This document shows, one piece after another, positions 8,193 to 15,765 of a DNA stretch of 64,000 bases. Both the position numbers and the translations under genes were made by a program. This stretch comes from Kitasatospora terrestris. GTDB taxonomy: Bacteria; Actinomycetota; Actinomycetes; Streptomycetales; Streptomycetaceae. The DNA lies in the NCBI RefSeq assembly GCF_039542905.1, contig NZ_BAABIS010000001.1, positions 2,108,001-2,172,000 of the forward strand, in the 5' to 3' direction. The number at the start of each line of letters is the position of its first letter. The stretch's first letter is position 1. The notes under the pieces were generated by a model that made no database searches, had not been told where the DNA came from, and saw nothing but the letters and a program-made list of their open reading frames with translations.

Positions 8193-10385
8193 TCAGCTGA
8201 GTTCGAACCACATGCGCTTGCCGGTGCCGCGGGGCTCGACGCCCCACCCGTCGGCGAGCGCCTCGACCAGCATCAGGCCGCGACCGGAGGAGGCCTGCTC
8301 GCCCGGCGTGCGCCGGGTGGGCCACAGGTCCGACTCGTCCTCGACCTCGACCCGCAGGCGCGGGCGCCCGCCGTCCTGGTACAGCCGGGCGGTGAACATC
8401 GCGTCCCGGTCGGTGTGCCGGATGGCGTTGGTGACCAGCTCGGAGGCGAGCAGCTCGGCGGTGTCGATCATCTCGGGGACGCCCCAGCGGCGCAGCGCGT
8501 CGCGCAGCTCGCCGCGCAGCTCGGAGATCCGGGCCAGGTCGGCCTGGCCGATCCGGCGGCGCAGCTGCTGGGCGGCCAGGCCGCCGGCGGGCCCGTCCCA
8601 GCGGAGCAGCAGCAGCGCTATGTCGTCCTCGCGCTCGCTGGAGTCGGCGGCCCTGGCGGTGATCCGGTCGGCCAGCTCCTCCAGCGGTTCGCGGGGGGAC
8701 TCGCCGACGGCGGGCAGGTACCCGGCGACCGCGTCGCAGAGCCGCTCGTACCCGGTGTCCAGGTCCATGTCGCGGGCCTCGACCAGGCCGTCGGTGCAGA
8801 GCACCACGGTCTCGCCCGGGTCCAGCGAGAAGCGGGTGACCCGGTACTCCTCGTCGGGGGCGACGCCGAGCGGCAGGCCGCCGGCCACCGGGACGGAGTG
8901 CGCGGTGCCGTCGCCGCGGCGCACCACCGGGTCGAGGTGGCCGGCCCGGACCGCGTACACCACGCCGTAGTCGACGTTGACCTCGGCGTAGGTGCAGGTG
9001 GCGAAGTGGTCGGTGTCGAGGTCGGCGAGGAAGCGGGAGGCGCGGGCCATCACGGCGGCCGGCGGGTGGCCCTCGGCGGCGTACGCGCGCAGCGCGATCC
9101 GCAGCTGGCCCATGATGCCGGCGGCGTGCACGTCGTGGCCCTGGACGTCGCCGATCACCAGGCCGACGTGGCCGCCGGGCAGCGGGACGACGTCGTACCA
9201 GTCGCCGCCGATCTGCAGGCCGGAGCCGGCCGCCAGGTAGCGGACGGCGGTGGTGACCCCGGGCACGGCCGGGACGGTGCGCGGCAGCATCACCCGCTGC
9301 AGGCCGGCCGCCAGCTCGTGCTCGGCGTCGTGCAGCCGGGCGCGGGCCAGCGACTGGGCGACCAGGCCGCCCAGGGTCGACAGCAGGGTGCGCTCGTCGG
9401 CGTCCAGCTCGCGGTCGTCGTCGAAGGAGATCACGCAGACGCCGATCGGCCGGCCGCTGGCGACCAGCGGCAGGAAGGCCCAGGCGGAGCGGCCGCTGTC
9501 GTTGGCGAACGGCGCCGCCTCCGGGTAGCGGGCCCGGTACTCGTCGAGGCTGGAGACGAACACCGGCGCGCGGCCGCGGATCGCCTCGGCGGCCGGGTGG
9601 TTGGGGTGCAGCGGGGCCCGGTCGAACCTCTCGCGCAGCCCGTCGTCGTAGCCGCTGGCGCCGAGCAGGGCGATCCGGCCGGCCTCCAGGGAGGCGAGGG
9701 CCAGCCCGTCCGGCGGCAGGCCGGGCAGCGGGAGCTCGGTGAAGACCCGGGCCACGTCGCGGACGGTGACCGCCTCGGAGAGCGCGCGGGCGGCCTCCTT
9801 GATGAAGCGGGAGCGGTCCTCGCGCAGCGCGGCCAGCTCGCCGGCCCGCTCGCGCTTGTGCAGCTCGACGGTGGCGTCCCAGACGAAGCCGACCATCCGG
9901 GAGGCGCGGCCGAAGGCGTCGGCGAGCACCCGGCCGCGGAAGCGGACCGCGTGCAGCTCCCCGTTGGGGAAGACCGTGCGGTAGTAGGCGCCGCACTGGC
10001 CGAGCTCGGCGACGGCGCGCTCGACCCGGCGGCGCACCACGGGGGCGTCCTCGGGGTGCAGCATCGACAGGAAGGAGCCGGAGGTGCGGTCGAAGGCGGA
10101 GCCGTCCAGGCCGAGGATGGCGCAGGCGCGCTGGTCGCCCTCCAGGACGTCGCGGCGGATGTCCCAGTCGAAGGAGCCGATGCCGTTGGCGGCCATCGCC
10201 GGCTCGAGCCAGTCGGGGGTGGACTCTCCGCTGCGGGTGGGCAGGCCCCGGGTGACCGCGGGCACGATCCGGCCGGCGGCCAGGCCCGGGGCGGTGCGCA
10301 GCGGGTTCGCTGCGGCGATGCTCCTGGAGACCTGGGCCGGCGGGGTGCGGCGGGCGGGCCCAGGCGCTTCGGGCTCTGTCGCCAT
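8193..10385 (-). CDS. PAS-GAF-SpoIIE phosphatase with C-terminal HATPase (RsbU/RsbW type)
   Basis: 730 residues from ATG 10385, preceded by AGGAGA with good spacing. Domain order: disordered Ala/Pro-rich N-terminus; PAS-like domain (FDWDIRRDVLEGDQRACAIL, about 75-170); GAF domain (about 190-345); PP2C/SpoIIE domain with GGDWYDVVPLPGGHVGLVIG (about 397-416) and VQGHD, metal-binding LCTDGLVEARD; and a histidine-kinase-like ATPase fold (LLASELVTNAIRHTDRDA, then GRGLMLVEALADGWGV) at about 600-730. The architecture combines an anti-anti-sigma phosphatase with an anti-sigma-type kinase, as in many Streptomyces stress and morphology regulators. Its partner sigma and anti-anti-sigma factors are not adjacent. 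Confidence 0.9.
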   Translation of the reverse strand: MATEPEAPGPARRTPPAQVSRSIAAANPLRTAPGLAAGRIVPAVTRGLPTRSGESTPDWLEPAMAANGIGSFDWDIRRDVLEGDQRACAILGLDGSAFDRTSGSFLSMLHPEDAPVVRRRVERAVAELGQCGAYYRTVFPNGELHAVRFRGRVLADAFGRASRMVGFVWDATVELHKRERAGELAALREDRSRFIKEAARALSEAVTVRDVARVFTELPLPGLPPDGLALASLEAGRIALLGASGYDDGLRERFDRAPLHPNHPAAEAIRGRAPVFVSSLDEYRARYPEAAPFANDSGRSAWAFLPLVASGRPIGVCVISFDDDRELDADERTLLSTLGGLVAQSLARARLHDAEHELAAGLQRVMLPRTVPAVPGVTTAVRYLAAGSGLQIGGDWYDVVPLPGGHVGLVIGDVQGHDVHAAGIMGQLRIALRAYAAEGHPPAAVMARASRFLADLDTDHFATCTYAEVNVDYGVVYAVRAGHLDPVVRRGDGTAHSVPVAGGLPLGVAPDEEYRVTRFSLDPGETVVLCTDGLVEARDMDLDTGYERLCDAVAGYLPAVGESPREPLEELADRITARAADSSEREDDIALLLLRWDGPAGGLAAQQLRRRIGQADLARISELRGELRDALRRWGVPEMIDTAELLASELVTNAIRHTDRDAMFTARLYQDGGRPRLRVEVEDESDLWPTRRTPGEQASSGRGLMLVEALADGWGVEPRGTGKRMWFELS

Positions 10386-10441
10386 GCTTCTCCTGCCGCT
10401 GCCGTGCCGGGCGGTCCGGGTGGAGGACCGCGCTCGATCGG

Positions 10442-10459
10442 GTGTGCCTACCGGCACAC
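10442..10459. promoter_or_regulatory. Perfect 7-bp inverted repeat upstream of the SpoIIE-type gene
   Basis: GTGTGCC (10442-10448), spacer TACC, GGCACAC (10453-10459), about 57 bp upstream of the minus-strand start at 10385. The position suits an operator or a short leader hairpin. I know no named regulator for it. The rest of the 238-bp gap 10386-10623 shows no other feature I can support. Confidence 0.4.
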
Positions 10460-10623
10460 ATTCTCACTAGCCTCTCGTATGTTCGGCAAGGCGGCAATCC
10501 CGGTGCGCCGAGTGGCGAAGATCGCACACGATATTGGCCGAGGCGCTCTTGCGCGTCGCGCGCCGTCCCCGCGCCGCAGCTCACGCCGCGTCCTGCGCCG
10601 CACCGCCGCTGCCGGACCGCCGC

Positions 10624-11115
10624 TCACGCCGCGGCGAGCTCGAACCAGGTGACCTTTCCGTCGCCGCGCAGCTGCACGCCCCAGTCGTCGGCGAGCGCCT
10701 CGACCAGCAGCAGGCCGCGCCCCGAGGTGGCGGACTCGCCGGGCTGCCGGCGGCCCGGCAACCGGGTGGTGCCGTCCTGCACCTCGATCCGCAGCTTCTG
10801 CTCCGGGGTGAGCACCGCGTCGAACACCGCGCCGTGGCCGGTGTGCACCAGTGCGTTGGTGACCAGCTCGGAGGCGAGCAGCTCGGCGGTGTCGGCGAGC
10901 TGCGGGACGCCCCAGCGGTCCAGTGCCGCGCGCAGCCGGCGCCGGATGGCACCGACCGCGACCAGGTCCGCGGCGTCCACCGAGGCGTGCAGCCGGTGGT
11001 GCAGCGCGCACCCCGGCTCGTGCACCGGGGGCGGGCCGGCCACCGGCCGCACCGGCCCGATCGCGTCCGACTGCGAGGCCGACCGCTGCCGCGGGAACCT
11101 TGCCTGACCATCCAT
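10624..11115 (-). CDS. RsbW-like ATP-binding regulatory protein (HATPase_c)
   Basis: 163 residues. This is a stand-alone histidine-kinase-like ATPase domain: N-box LLASELVTNALVHTGHGAVF (about 85-104), then G-box SGRGLLLVEALADDWGV (about 132-148). It is clearly paralogous to the C-terminal domain of the neighbouring SpoIIE-type protein, which shares LASELVTNA and the TSGRGL-LVEALAD-WGV block. Such proteins act as anti-sigma kinases or bind other regulators. ATG 11115 or the immediately preceding GTG 11118 could be the start; GGGGG lies a few bases upstream. The two paralogues are adjacent in the same orientation but separated by 238 bp, so each probably has its own promoter. Confidence 0.85.
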   Translation of the reverse strand: MDGQARFPRQRSASQSDAIGPVRPVAGPPPVHEPGCALHHRLHASVDAADLVAVGAIRRRLRAALDRWGVPQLADTAELLASELVTNALVHTGHGAVFDAVLTPEQKLRIEVQDGTTRLPGRRQPGESATSGRGLLLVEALADDWGVQLRGDGKVTWFELAAA

Positions 11116-11330
11116 CACGTACGCCCCCGCCCTTCTGTGGACGGCCGCCCTCCAGTCCCCCACTGCCGACGGCCGCTTGCTGACCATCCTCATGCCCACT
11201 CCGAGCGCTTTGCAACAGTGCATCCCCGGCCACCTGGGGTGAAGCGGGGCTCGGAGGGGTGCGAATGATCCGTTCGACAGGTTTGGCGGGGCGGACGCGG
11301 CGGCGGATCCGGACGTGACGTCAGGGGCCG

Positions 11331-12362
11331 TCAGTCCGGGACGAGTTCGATCACCACCTTTCCGAAGGCGGCGCCGGAGGCGTGGTGCCGGAAGGCGTCC
11401 GCCGCCCGCTCGAAGGGGAAGACCCGGTCGATCACCGGCCGGATCCGGTGTTCCTCGACGACCTGGCAGAGCTCGCGGAACTGGGCCCGGCTGCCGACCG
11501 CGACCGGCCGCAGCACCGCGCCGGAGGCGAAGAGCCCCCGGGCGTCGATCGGCGGGGCGGTCTCCGAGAGGAAGCCGACCATCGCGACGTGCCCGCCGAG
11601 GGTGACGGCCCGGACCGATTCGTCGAGCCGGCCGACCACGTCGACCACCCGGTCCGCGCCCGTGCCGCCGGTGGCCGCGCGGACGGCGGCGGACCAGTCC
11701 GGTTCGGCCCGGCGGTCGACCACCAGGTCCGCGCCGAGCGCGGTCAGCCGCGCGGCCTTGGCCGGCCCCCCGGTGGTGGCGACCACCCGGGCGCCGAGCG
11801 CCCGCGCGAGCTGCAGCGCGAACAGCGACACGCCGCCCGAGCCCTGGGTGACCACGGTCTGCCCGGGGCGCAGCCCGCCGTCGCCGGTCAGCGCGTTCCA
11901 CGCGGTGACCGCGACGCAGGGCAGGGTGGCCGCCTCCGCGCAGGAGAGGTGGGCGGGGACGGGGACCAGCCCGTGCTCGTCGAGCAGGGCGTACTCGGTG
12001 AGCAACCCGTCGAGCGTGCCGCCGAGCTGGGGCAGGTGCTGCGGGCCGAACGGGCCGTCCTGCCAGCTGGGGAAGAGCGTCGCCATCACCCGGTCGCCGA
12101 GCCGGACGGTTCCGACGCCTGGCCCCAGCGCGACGACCTCGCCCGCGCCCTCCGCGACCGGCACGACGTCCGGGCGGACCGGCAGCACGTACCTGCCGCC
12201 GAGGACCAGCAGGTCGCGGTAGCTGGGCGAGACCGCGCGGACGGCGACCAGCACCTGTCCCGGCCCGGGCACCGGGACGGGGTGCTCGCGCAGGGTGAGG
12301 CCGTCGATGCCGGCGCCGCTGTCCACGTGGTAGCTGCGCATCCGCGCGGGGACGGCGTTCAC
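11331..12362 (-). CDS. Zinc-type alcohol dehydrogenase-like oxidoreductase (MDR family)
   Basis: 343 residues from GTG 12362, which overlaps the stop of the upstream gene by 4 bp (GTGA); ATG 12341 is an alternative start (MRSYHVDSG). It carries a GroES-like domain (PGPGQVLVAVRAVSPSYRDL), a central region with LSCAEAATLPCVAVTAWNAL, and the Rossmann motif TQGSGGVSLFALQLA. The structural zinc loop of classical ADHs is missing, so it belongs to the NAD(P)-dependent zinc-free or single-zinc group. Coupled to a SnoaL-like protein and divergent from a TetR regulator, it probably acts on a small carbonyl or enone substrate. Confidence 0.82.
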   Translation of the reverse strand: MNAVPARMRSYHVDSGAGIDGLTLREHPVPVPGPGQVLVAVRAVSPSYRDLLVLGGRYVLPVRPDVVPVAEGAGEVVALGPGVGTVRLGDRVMATLFPSWQDGPFGPQHLPQLGGTLDGLLTEYALLDEHGLVPVPAHLSCAEAATLPCVAVTAWNALTGDGGLRPGQTVVTQGSGGVSLFALQLARALGARVVATTGGPAKAARLTALGADLVVDRRAEPDWSAAVRAATGGTGADRVVDVVGRLDESVRAVTLGGHVAMVGFLSETAPPIDARGLFASGAVLRPVAVGSRAQFRELCQVVEEHRIRPVIDRVFPFERAADAFRHHASGAAFGKVVIELVPD

Positions 12363-12739
12363 GCGGCGTCCGTGGCGAGCGGGAGTCCGCCGGTCTTGGT
12401 GAAGCCGAGGGCCTCGACGATCCGGCCCTCGGCGATCCGCATCAGGTTGACGCCGCTGACGTGCTCCCGGTCGCCGAAGTGGTAGCGCCAGCGGATGGTG
12501 GCCCGCTCCCCCATCAGCACGACCTCGCCGGGTTCGAAGCGGGTGGTGCGGTCGGCGGCGAGCGTCCGCCAGAAGGCCAGGCACTCGGCGCGGCCGGTGG
12601 TCCGGCTGCCGTCGGGGGCGGGGCCGACGGACTCCATCACGCAGTCCTCGGCGACCAGGTCGTCGAGCAGGTCGGGGTCGTGCCGGACGAAGGCCAGGTT
12701 GAAGCGGCCGATCACGTCCGCGGTGGTGCGAGGCAGCAT
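12359..12739 (-). CDS. SnoaL/NTF2-like small protein
   Basis: 126 residues with the NTF2-like alpha+beta layout: TTADVIGRFNLAFVRHDPDL at the N-terminus, LVAEDCVMESVGP, and a C-terminal sheet (GERATIRWRYHFGD, GVNLMRIAEGRIVEALGF). Members are cyclases, isomerases or ligand-binding proteins; no specific catalytic pair can be assigned. ATG 12739 follows GGAG. Translation is probably coupled to the downstream dehydrogenase through the GTGA overlap. The two form one operon read away from the TetR gene. Confidence 0.8.
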   Translation of the reverse strand: MLPRTTADVIGRFNLAFVRHDPDLLDDLVAEDCVMESVGPAPDGSRTTGRAECLAFWRTLAADRTTRFEPGEVVLMGERATIRWRYHFGDREHVSGVNLMRIAEGRIVEALGFTKTGGLPLATDAA

Positions 12740-12756
12740 CGGAACTCCTCGATAGA

Positions 12757-12810
12757 TAGAACAGTCGGTCTACCAGTGCGTCGACACGACCATATAGACC
12801 GGTTGATCTA
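12757..12810. promoter_or_regulatory. Paired TetR operators in the divergent promoter
   Basis: Two related 16-bp near-palindromes: TAGAACAGTCGGTCTA at 12757-12772 and TAGACCGGTTGATCTA at 12795-12810, 38 bp apart, common form TAGAMCRGTYGRTCTA. The second is embedded in a longer inverted repeat GACCGG (12797-12802), 8-nt spacer, CCGGTC (12811-12816). They sit between the SnoaL/dehydrogenase operon and the tetR gene, as expected for TetR autoregulation and repression of the operon. Confidence 0.75.
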
Positions 12811-12838
12811 CCGGTCAACCCCTGGCACCCTGGCACCC

Positions 12839-13417
12839 ATGAGCACCCGCACCGAACCCGGCCCCCGCCAGCGCCTCCTCGACGCCGCCCAGGAGTTGAC
12901 CTACCGGCACGGCACGGGCATCGGCGTGGACGCGCTGCTCAAGGGCGCCGACGTCGCCCGCCGCTCGCTGTACGAGCACTTCGGCGGCAAGGACGGCCTG
13001 ATCACCGAAGTGCTTCGGCTCAGCGCCGCCGAGGACGAGGCCCGCTACCGGCAGACCATGGACGCCGCCGGCGACGACCCGCGCGCCAGACTGCTGGCCG
13101 TCTTCGACCGGATCGGCGAGGTCATCGCCCAGGGCGACTTCCGCGGCTGCCGCTACCTCGCCGCCGACCTCTCCCTCGCCGACCCCGACCACCCCGGGCA
13201 CGCCGTCACCCGCGCCTACCGCGAGCACGTCTCCGCCCTGCTCGCCGCCGAGCTCGCCCGGCTCGGCCACCCCCGGCCCGGCCCGGGCGGCGACCAGCTG
13301 CTGCTGCTCATCGACGGCGCCCTCGCCGCCGGCGCCACCCGCCCCGCCACCGACCCGGCCGCCGCCGCCCGCGCCCTGGCCGAGCAGGTCATCGCCCAGG
13401 CGCCGGCGGCGCCCTAA
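12839..13417 (+). CDS. TetR-family transcriptional regulator
   Basis: 192 residues. The N-terminal HTH is typical: RQRLLDAAQELTYRHGTGIG, VDALLKGADVARRSLYEHFG (about residues 23-50), GGKDGLITEVL. The ligand-binding C-terminal domain is Ala/Leu-rich. ATG 12839 lacks a clear ribosome-binding site. Divergent from a SnoaL-like/dehydrogenase operon with two palindromic sites between them, so it is inferred to repress that operon and itself. Its stop codon TAA (13415-13417) overlaps the stop of the convergent marR gene. Confidence 0.9.
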   Translation: MSTRTEPGPRQRLLDAAQELTYRHGTGIGVDALLKGADVARRSLYEHFGGKDGLITEVLRLSAAEDEARYRQTMDAAGDDPRARLLAVFDRIGEVIAQGDFRGCRYLAADLSLADPDHPGHAVTRAYREHVSALLAAELARLGHPRPGPGGDQLLLLIDGALAAGATRPATDPAAAARALAEQVIAQAPAAP

Positions 13418-13884
13418 GGCGCGTCCGGGCCGCTCAGCGCGGCGGCGGCGCGGTGCAGGAAGGCGCGGAACCGCTCGCGCTCGGTGTCGTCGAAGGCCGA
13501 CCAGAGCGCGGACTCCACGGCGACCGCGCGGGCGTCCGCCTCGGCCAGACGGGCGCGGCCCGGCTCGCTCAGGCGGGTGACCAGGACCTTGCCGTGCAGC
13601 TCGGACGGCTCCCGGACGATCAGGCCCTTCGCCTCCAGGTTGGCCAGCACGCCCGCCATGGTCTGCGGGGTGACCGCCGCGCCCCGGGCCAGCTGGGCGC
13701 CGGACATGCCGGGCTTCTCCGAGAGCTGGAGCAGCACCGCGTACTGCGGCACCGTCAGCTCCAGCTCCCGGAGCGCCTCCGCCTTGGCCGCCATCATCGC
13801 CTGCTCGGCCAGCTTCAGCGCCAGCCCGAGCCGCAGCCCGCTGCCGGCAGCACCGGCCAGCAGGGCGGCAGGATCCGTACTCAT
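13414..13884 (-). CDS. MarR-family transcriptional regulator
   Basis: 156 residues. Winged-helix region: LTVPQYAVLLQLSEKPGMSG, AQLARGAAVTPQTMAGVLAN (about 60-80), LEAKGLIVREPSELHGKVLV for the wing. It lies 27 bp downstream of an oxidoreductase gene on the same strand and is therefore probably its operon partner. The perfect palindrome at 14927-14948 upstream of that operon is the likely binding site. The ligand is unknown; MarR proteins next to quinone oxidoreductases often sense phenols, quinones or oxidants. Confidence 0.88.
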   Translation of the reverse strand: MSTDPAALLAGAAGSGLRLGLALKLAEQAMMAAKAEALRELELTVPQYAVLLQLSEKPGMSGAQLARGAAVTPQTMAGVLANLEAKGLIVREPSELHGKVLVTRLSEPGRARLAEADARAVAVESALWSAFDDTERERFRAFLHRAAAALSGPDAP

Positions 13885-13911
13885 GGACAGGACAGTAGCG
13901 GCACCCCGGGC

Positions 13912-14889
13912 TCAGCCGACCTTCAGGACGTAGGCGCCGACCCCGGCCCGGCGCTCCAGCGCGGCGTGCGCGGCGGCGACCTCGTCCCAGCCGATCTCCC
14001 GGACCCCGACCGCGAGGGTGCCGTCGGCGACCAGCCGCAGGCCCTCCTCCAGCTGGGCGCGGAACAGGTCCGGGCGCCGCCCGTACACGCCGCCCATGTT
14101 GTAGCCGGCCAGGGTGAAGCTGTCGTACCAGACCTGGTTGGCCTCCAGGGCGAGGTCGCGGTCGGCCGCGTTGCCGATCACCACGTGCCGGCCGAGCACG
14201 GCGAGCAGGCCGCGGACCTGTTCGCGCGGCTCGCCGCCCACCGAGTCGACCACCACGTCGAAGCCCCGGCCGTCCGTCAGCCCGGGCGTGCGGTCGGCGA
14301 GTTCGGCGTAGGTCAGGCCGTGGTGGTACCCGTCGGCGGCGGCCCGGGCGGCCCGTTCGGCGGTGCTCGCGGCGCCGGCCACCAGCTCGGCGCCGTACGC
14401 GCGGGCGAGCCGGCCGAGCAGCAGGCCGAGCGCGCCGGACGCGCCGAGCACCAGCACCCGGTCGCCGGGGGCGATCCGGGCGGCGCCGCGCAGGGTGCCG
14501 ACGGCGGTGGCCGCGTTGACGGCGGTGGCGGCGGCCAGCTCCGGGGCGAGGCCGGCCAGCCCGCCCTCCAGCGGGACGACGCAGGCCTCGGCGGCGACCA
14601 CCCGCTCGGCGTGGCCGCCGAAGCCCATCGGGACGGCGGCCACCGCCTGGCCCCTGCGCAGGCCGGTGACGCCCTCGCCGAGGGCGGCGACGGTGCCGGC
14701 CACCTGCAGCCCGGGGACGGCGGGCAGCGGCAGCGGGAACTGGCCGCGCCGGAACATCACGTCGGCGAAGTGCACGCCGGCGTGGGTGACGTCGATCGCG
14801 ACCTCGCCCGGCCCGGGTTCGGGCGCGGGGATCTCGGCGGTCTCCAGGACTTCCGGTCCGCCGGTACGGGTGTAGCGGATGGCACGCAC
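13912..14889 (-). CDS. NADPH:quinone oxidoreductase-like MDR enzyme
   Basis: 325 residues from GTG 14889, chosen for the strong GGAGGGGGAG just upstream and the expected N-terminus VRAIRYTRTGGPEVLE. GroES-like domain with PGPGEVAIDVTHAGVHFADV; NADPH motif LVLGASGALGLLLGRLARA (about 150-168). It shares the HAGV-F-DV-RRG pattern with the enzyme at 674-1657, so the two are homologues within the window. First gene of a two-gene operon with marR. Probable soluble NADPH-dependent quinone or enone reductase; substrate unknown. Confidence 0.85.
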   Translation of the reverse strand: MRAIRYTRTGGPEVLETAEIPAPEPGPGEVAIDVTHAGVHFADVMFRRGQFPLPLPAVPGLQVAGTVAALGEGVTGLRRGQAVAAVPMGFGGHAERVVAAEACVVPLEGGLAGLAPELAAATAVNAATAVGTLRGAARIAPGDRVLVLGASGALGLLLGRLARAYGAELVAGAASTAERAARAAADGYHHGLTYAELADRTPGLTDGRGFDVVVDSVGGEPREQVRGLLAVLGRHVVIGNAADRDLALEANQVWYDSFTLAGYNMGGVYGRRPDLFRAQLEEGLRLVADGTLAVGVREIGWDEVAAAHAALERRAGVGAYVLKVG

Positions 14890-14926
14890 GGGTCTCCCCC
14901 TCCGGGATGAATGCAAGGTGCCTTAT

Positions 14927-14948
14927 GTATATCAGGTCCCTGATATAC
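14927..14948. promoter_or_regulatory. Perfect 22-bp palindrome, probable MarR operator
   Basis: Left arm GTATATCAGG (14927-14936), 2-nt spacer TC, right arm CCTGATATAC (14939-14948): ten of ten base pairs match. It lies 38 bp upstream of the GTG start of the oxidoreductase-marR operon, in an AT-rich island. Size, symmetry and position match a MarR-family binding site. Confidence 0.8.
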
Positions 14949-15054
14949 GCCGCGCGGGTGCGGGCCGCCCCGCCGAGAGCAACGCTGGACACGGCGGCCC
15001 TCCCCGGGTTCAATGGGCCCCGGATGTTTGAACGCCGTTCTAAAGCGAGGAACC

Positions 15055-15765
15055 GTGCGACTCACCCCGACCGAACGGGACCGGCTGCTGATCTTCACAG
15101 CGGCCGAGCTGGCCCGCGCGCGCCGCGCCCGCGGCGTGAAGCTCAACGTGCCCGAGGCGACCGCCCTGATCGCGGACGCCGTCTGCGAGGCGGCCCGTGA
15201 CGGCCGCCGCCTCGCCGAGGCGATCGAGGCCGGCCGGACCGTGCTCGGCGCCGACGACGTGCTGCCCGGCGTGGCCGACGTGGTCACGGTGGTCCAGGTC
15301 GAGGCGGTGTTCGACGACGGCACCCGGCTCGCCGTGGTCAACGACCCGTTCCGCGGCGCCGGCTCGCTCGGCGAGAACGCCCCCGGCGTCGCCCTGCCCG
15401 GCACCGGCACCGGCTACGACCCGGTGGAGGAGTCGGTGCTCCTGCCGGTCCACAACACCTCGACCGTGCCGATCTCGGTGACCTCGCACTTCCACTTCTT
15501 CGAGGCCAACCCGCGCCTGGCCTTCGACCGGGCGGCCGCGTACGGCACCCGCCTCGCGGTGCCGGCCGGCTCCTCGGTGCGCTTCGACCCCGGGCAGACG
15601 GTCGAGGTCGGCCTGGTCCCGATCGGCGGCGAGCGGGTCGCGATCGGCTTCGCCGGCCTGGTCGACGGCCCGCTGGACGCGCCCGGCGCCAAGGAGGCGG
15701 CGCTCGCCAAGGCCCGCGCCACCGGCTACCTGACCGACTTCGACGACCCGGAGGTGGAGTCGTGA
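15055..15765 (+). CDS. ureAB: Urease gamma/beta fusion subunit (UreAB)
   Basis: 236 residues from GTG 15055, with GAGGA just upstream. Residues 1-100 are a urease gamma subunit (RLTPTERDRLLIFTAAELAR, VKLNVPEATALIADAVCE, VLPGVADVV). Residues about 120-225 are the beta subunit (HNTSTVPISVTSHFHFFEAN, then FDRAAAYGTRLAVPAGSSV, FDPGQTVEVGLVPIGG). Fused gamma/beta chains are known in several bacteria, including Helicobacter UreA. The gene overlaps ureC by 4 bp (GTGA), so the two are translationally coupled and should be made in equal amounts. No ureD, E, F or G maturation genes are in the operon. Confidence 0.9.
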   Translation: MRLTPTERDRLLIFTAAELARARRARGVKLNVPEATALIADAVCEAARDGRRLAEAIEAGRTVLGADDVLPGVADVVTVVQVEAVFDDGTRLAVVNDPFRGAGSLGENAPGVALPGTGTGYDPVEESVLLPVHNTSTVPISVTSHFHFFEANPRLAFDRAAAYGTRLAVPAGSSVRFDPGQTVEVGLVPIGGERVAIGFAGLVDGPLDAPGAKEAALAKARATGYLTDFDDPEVES

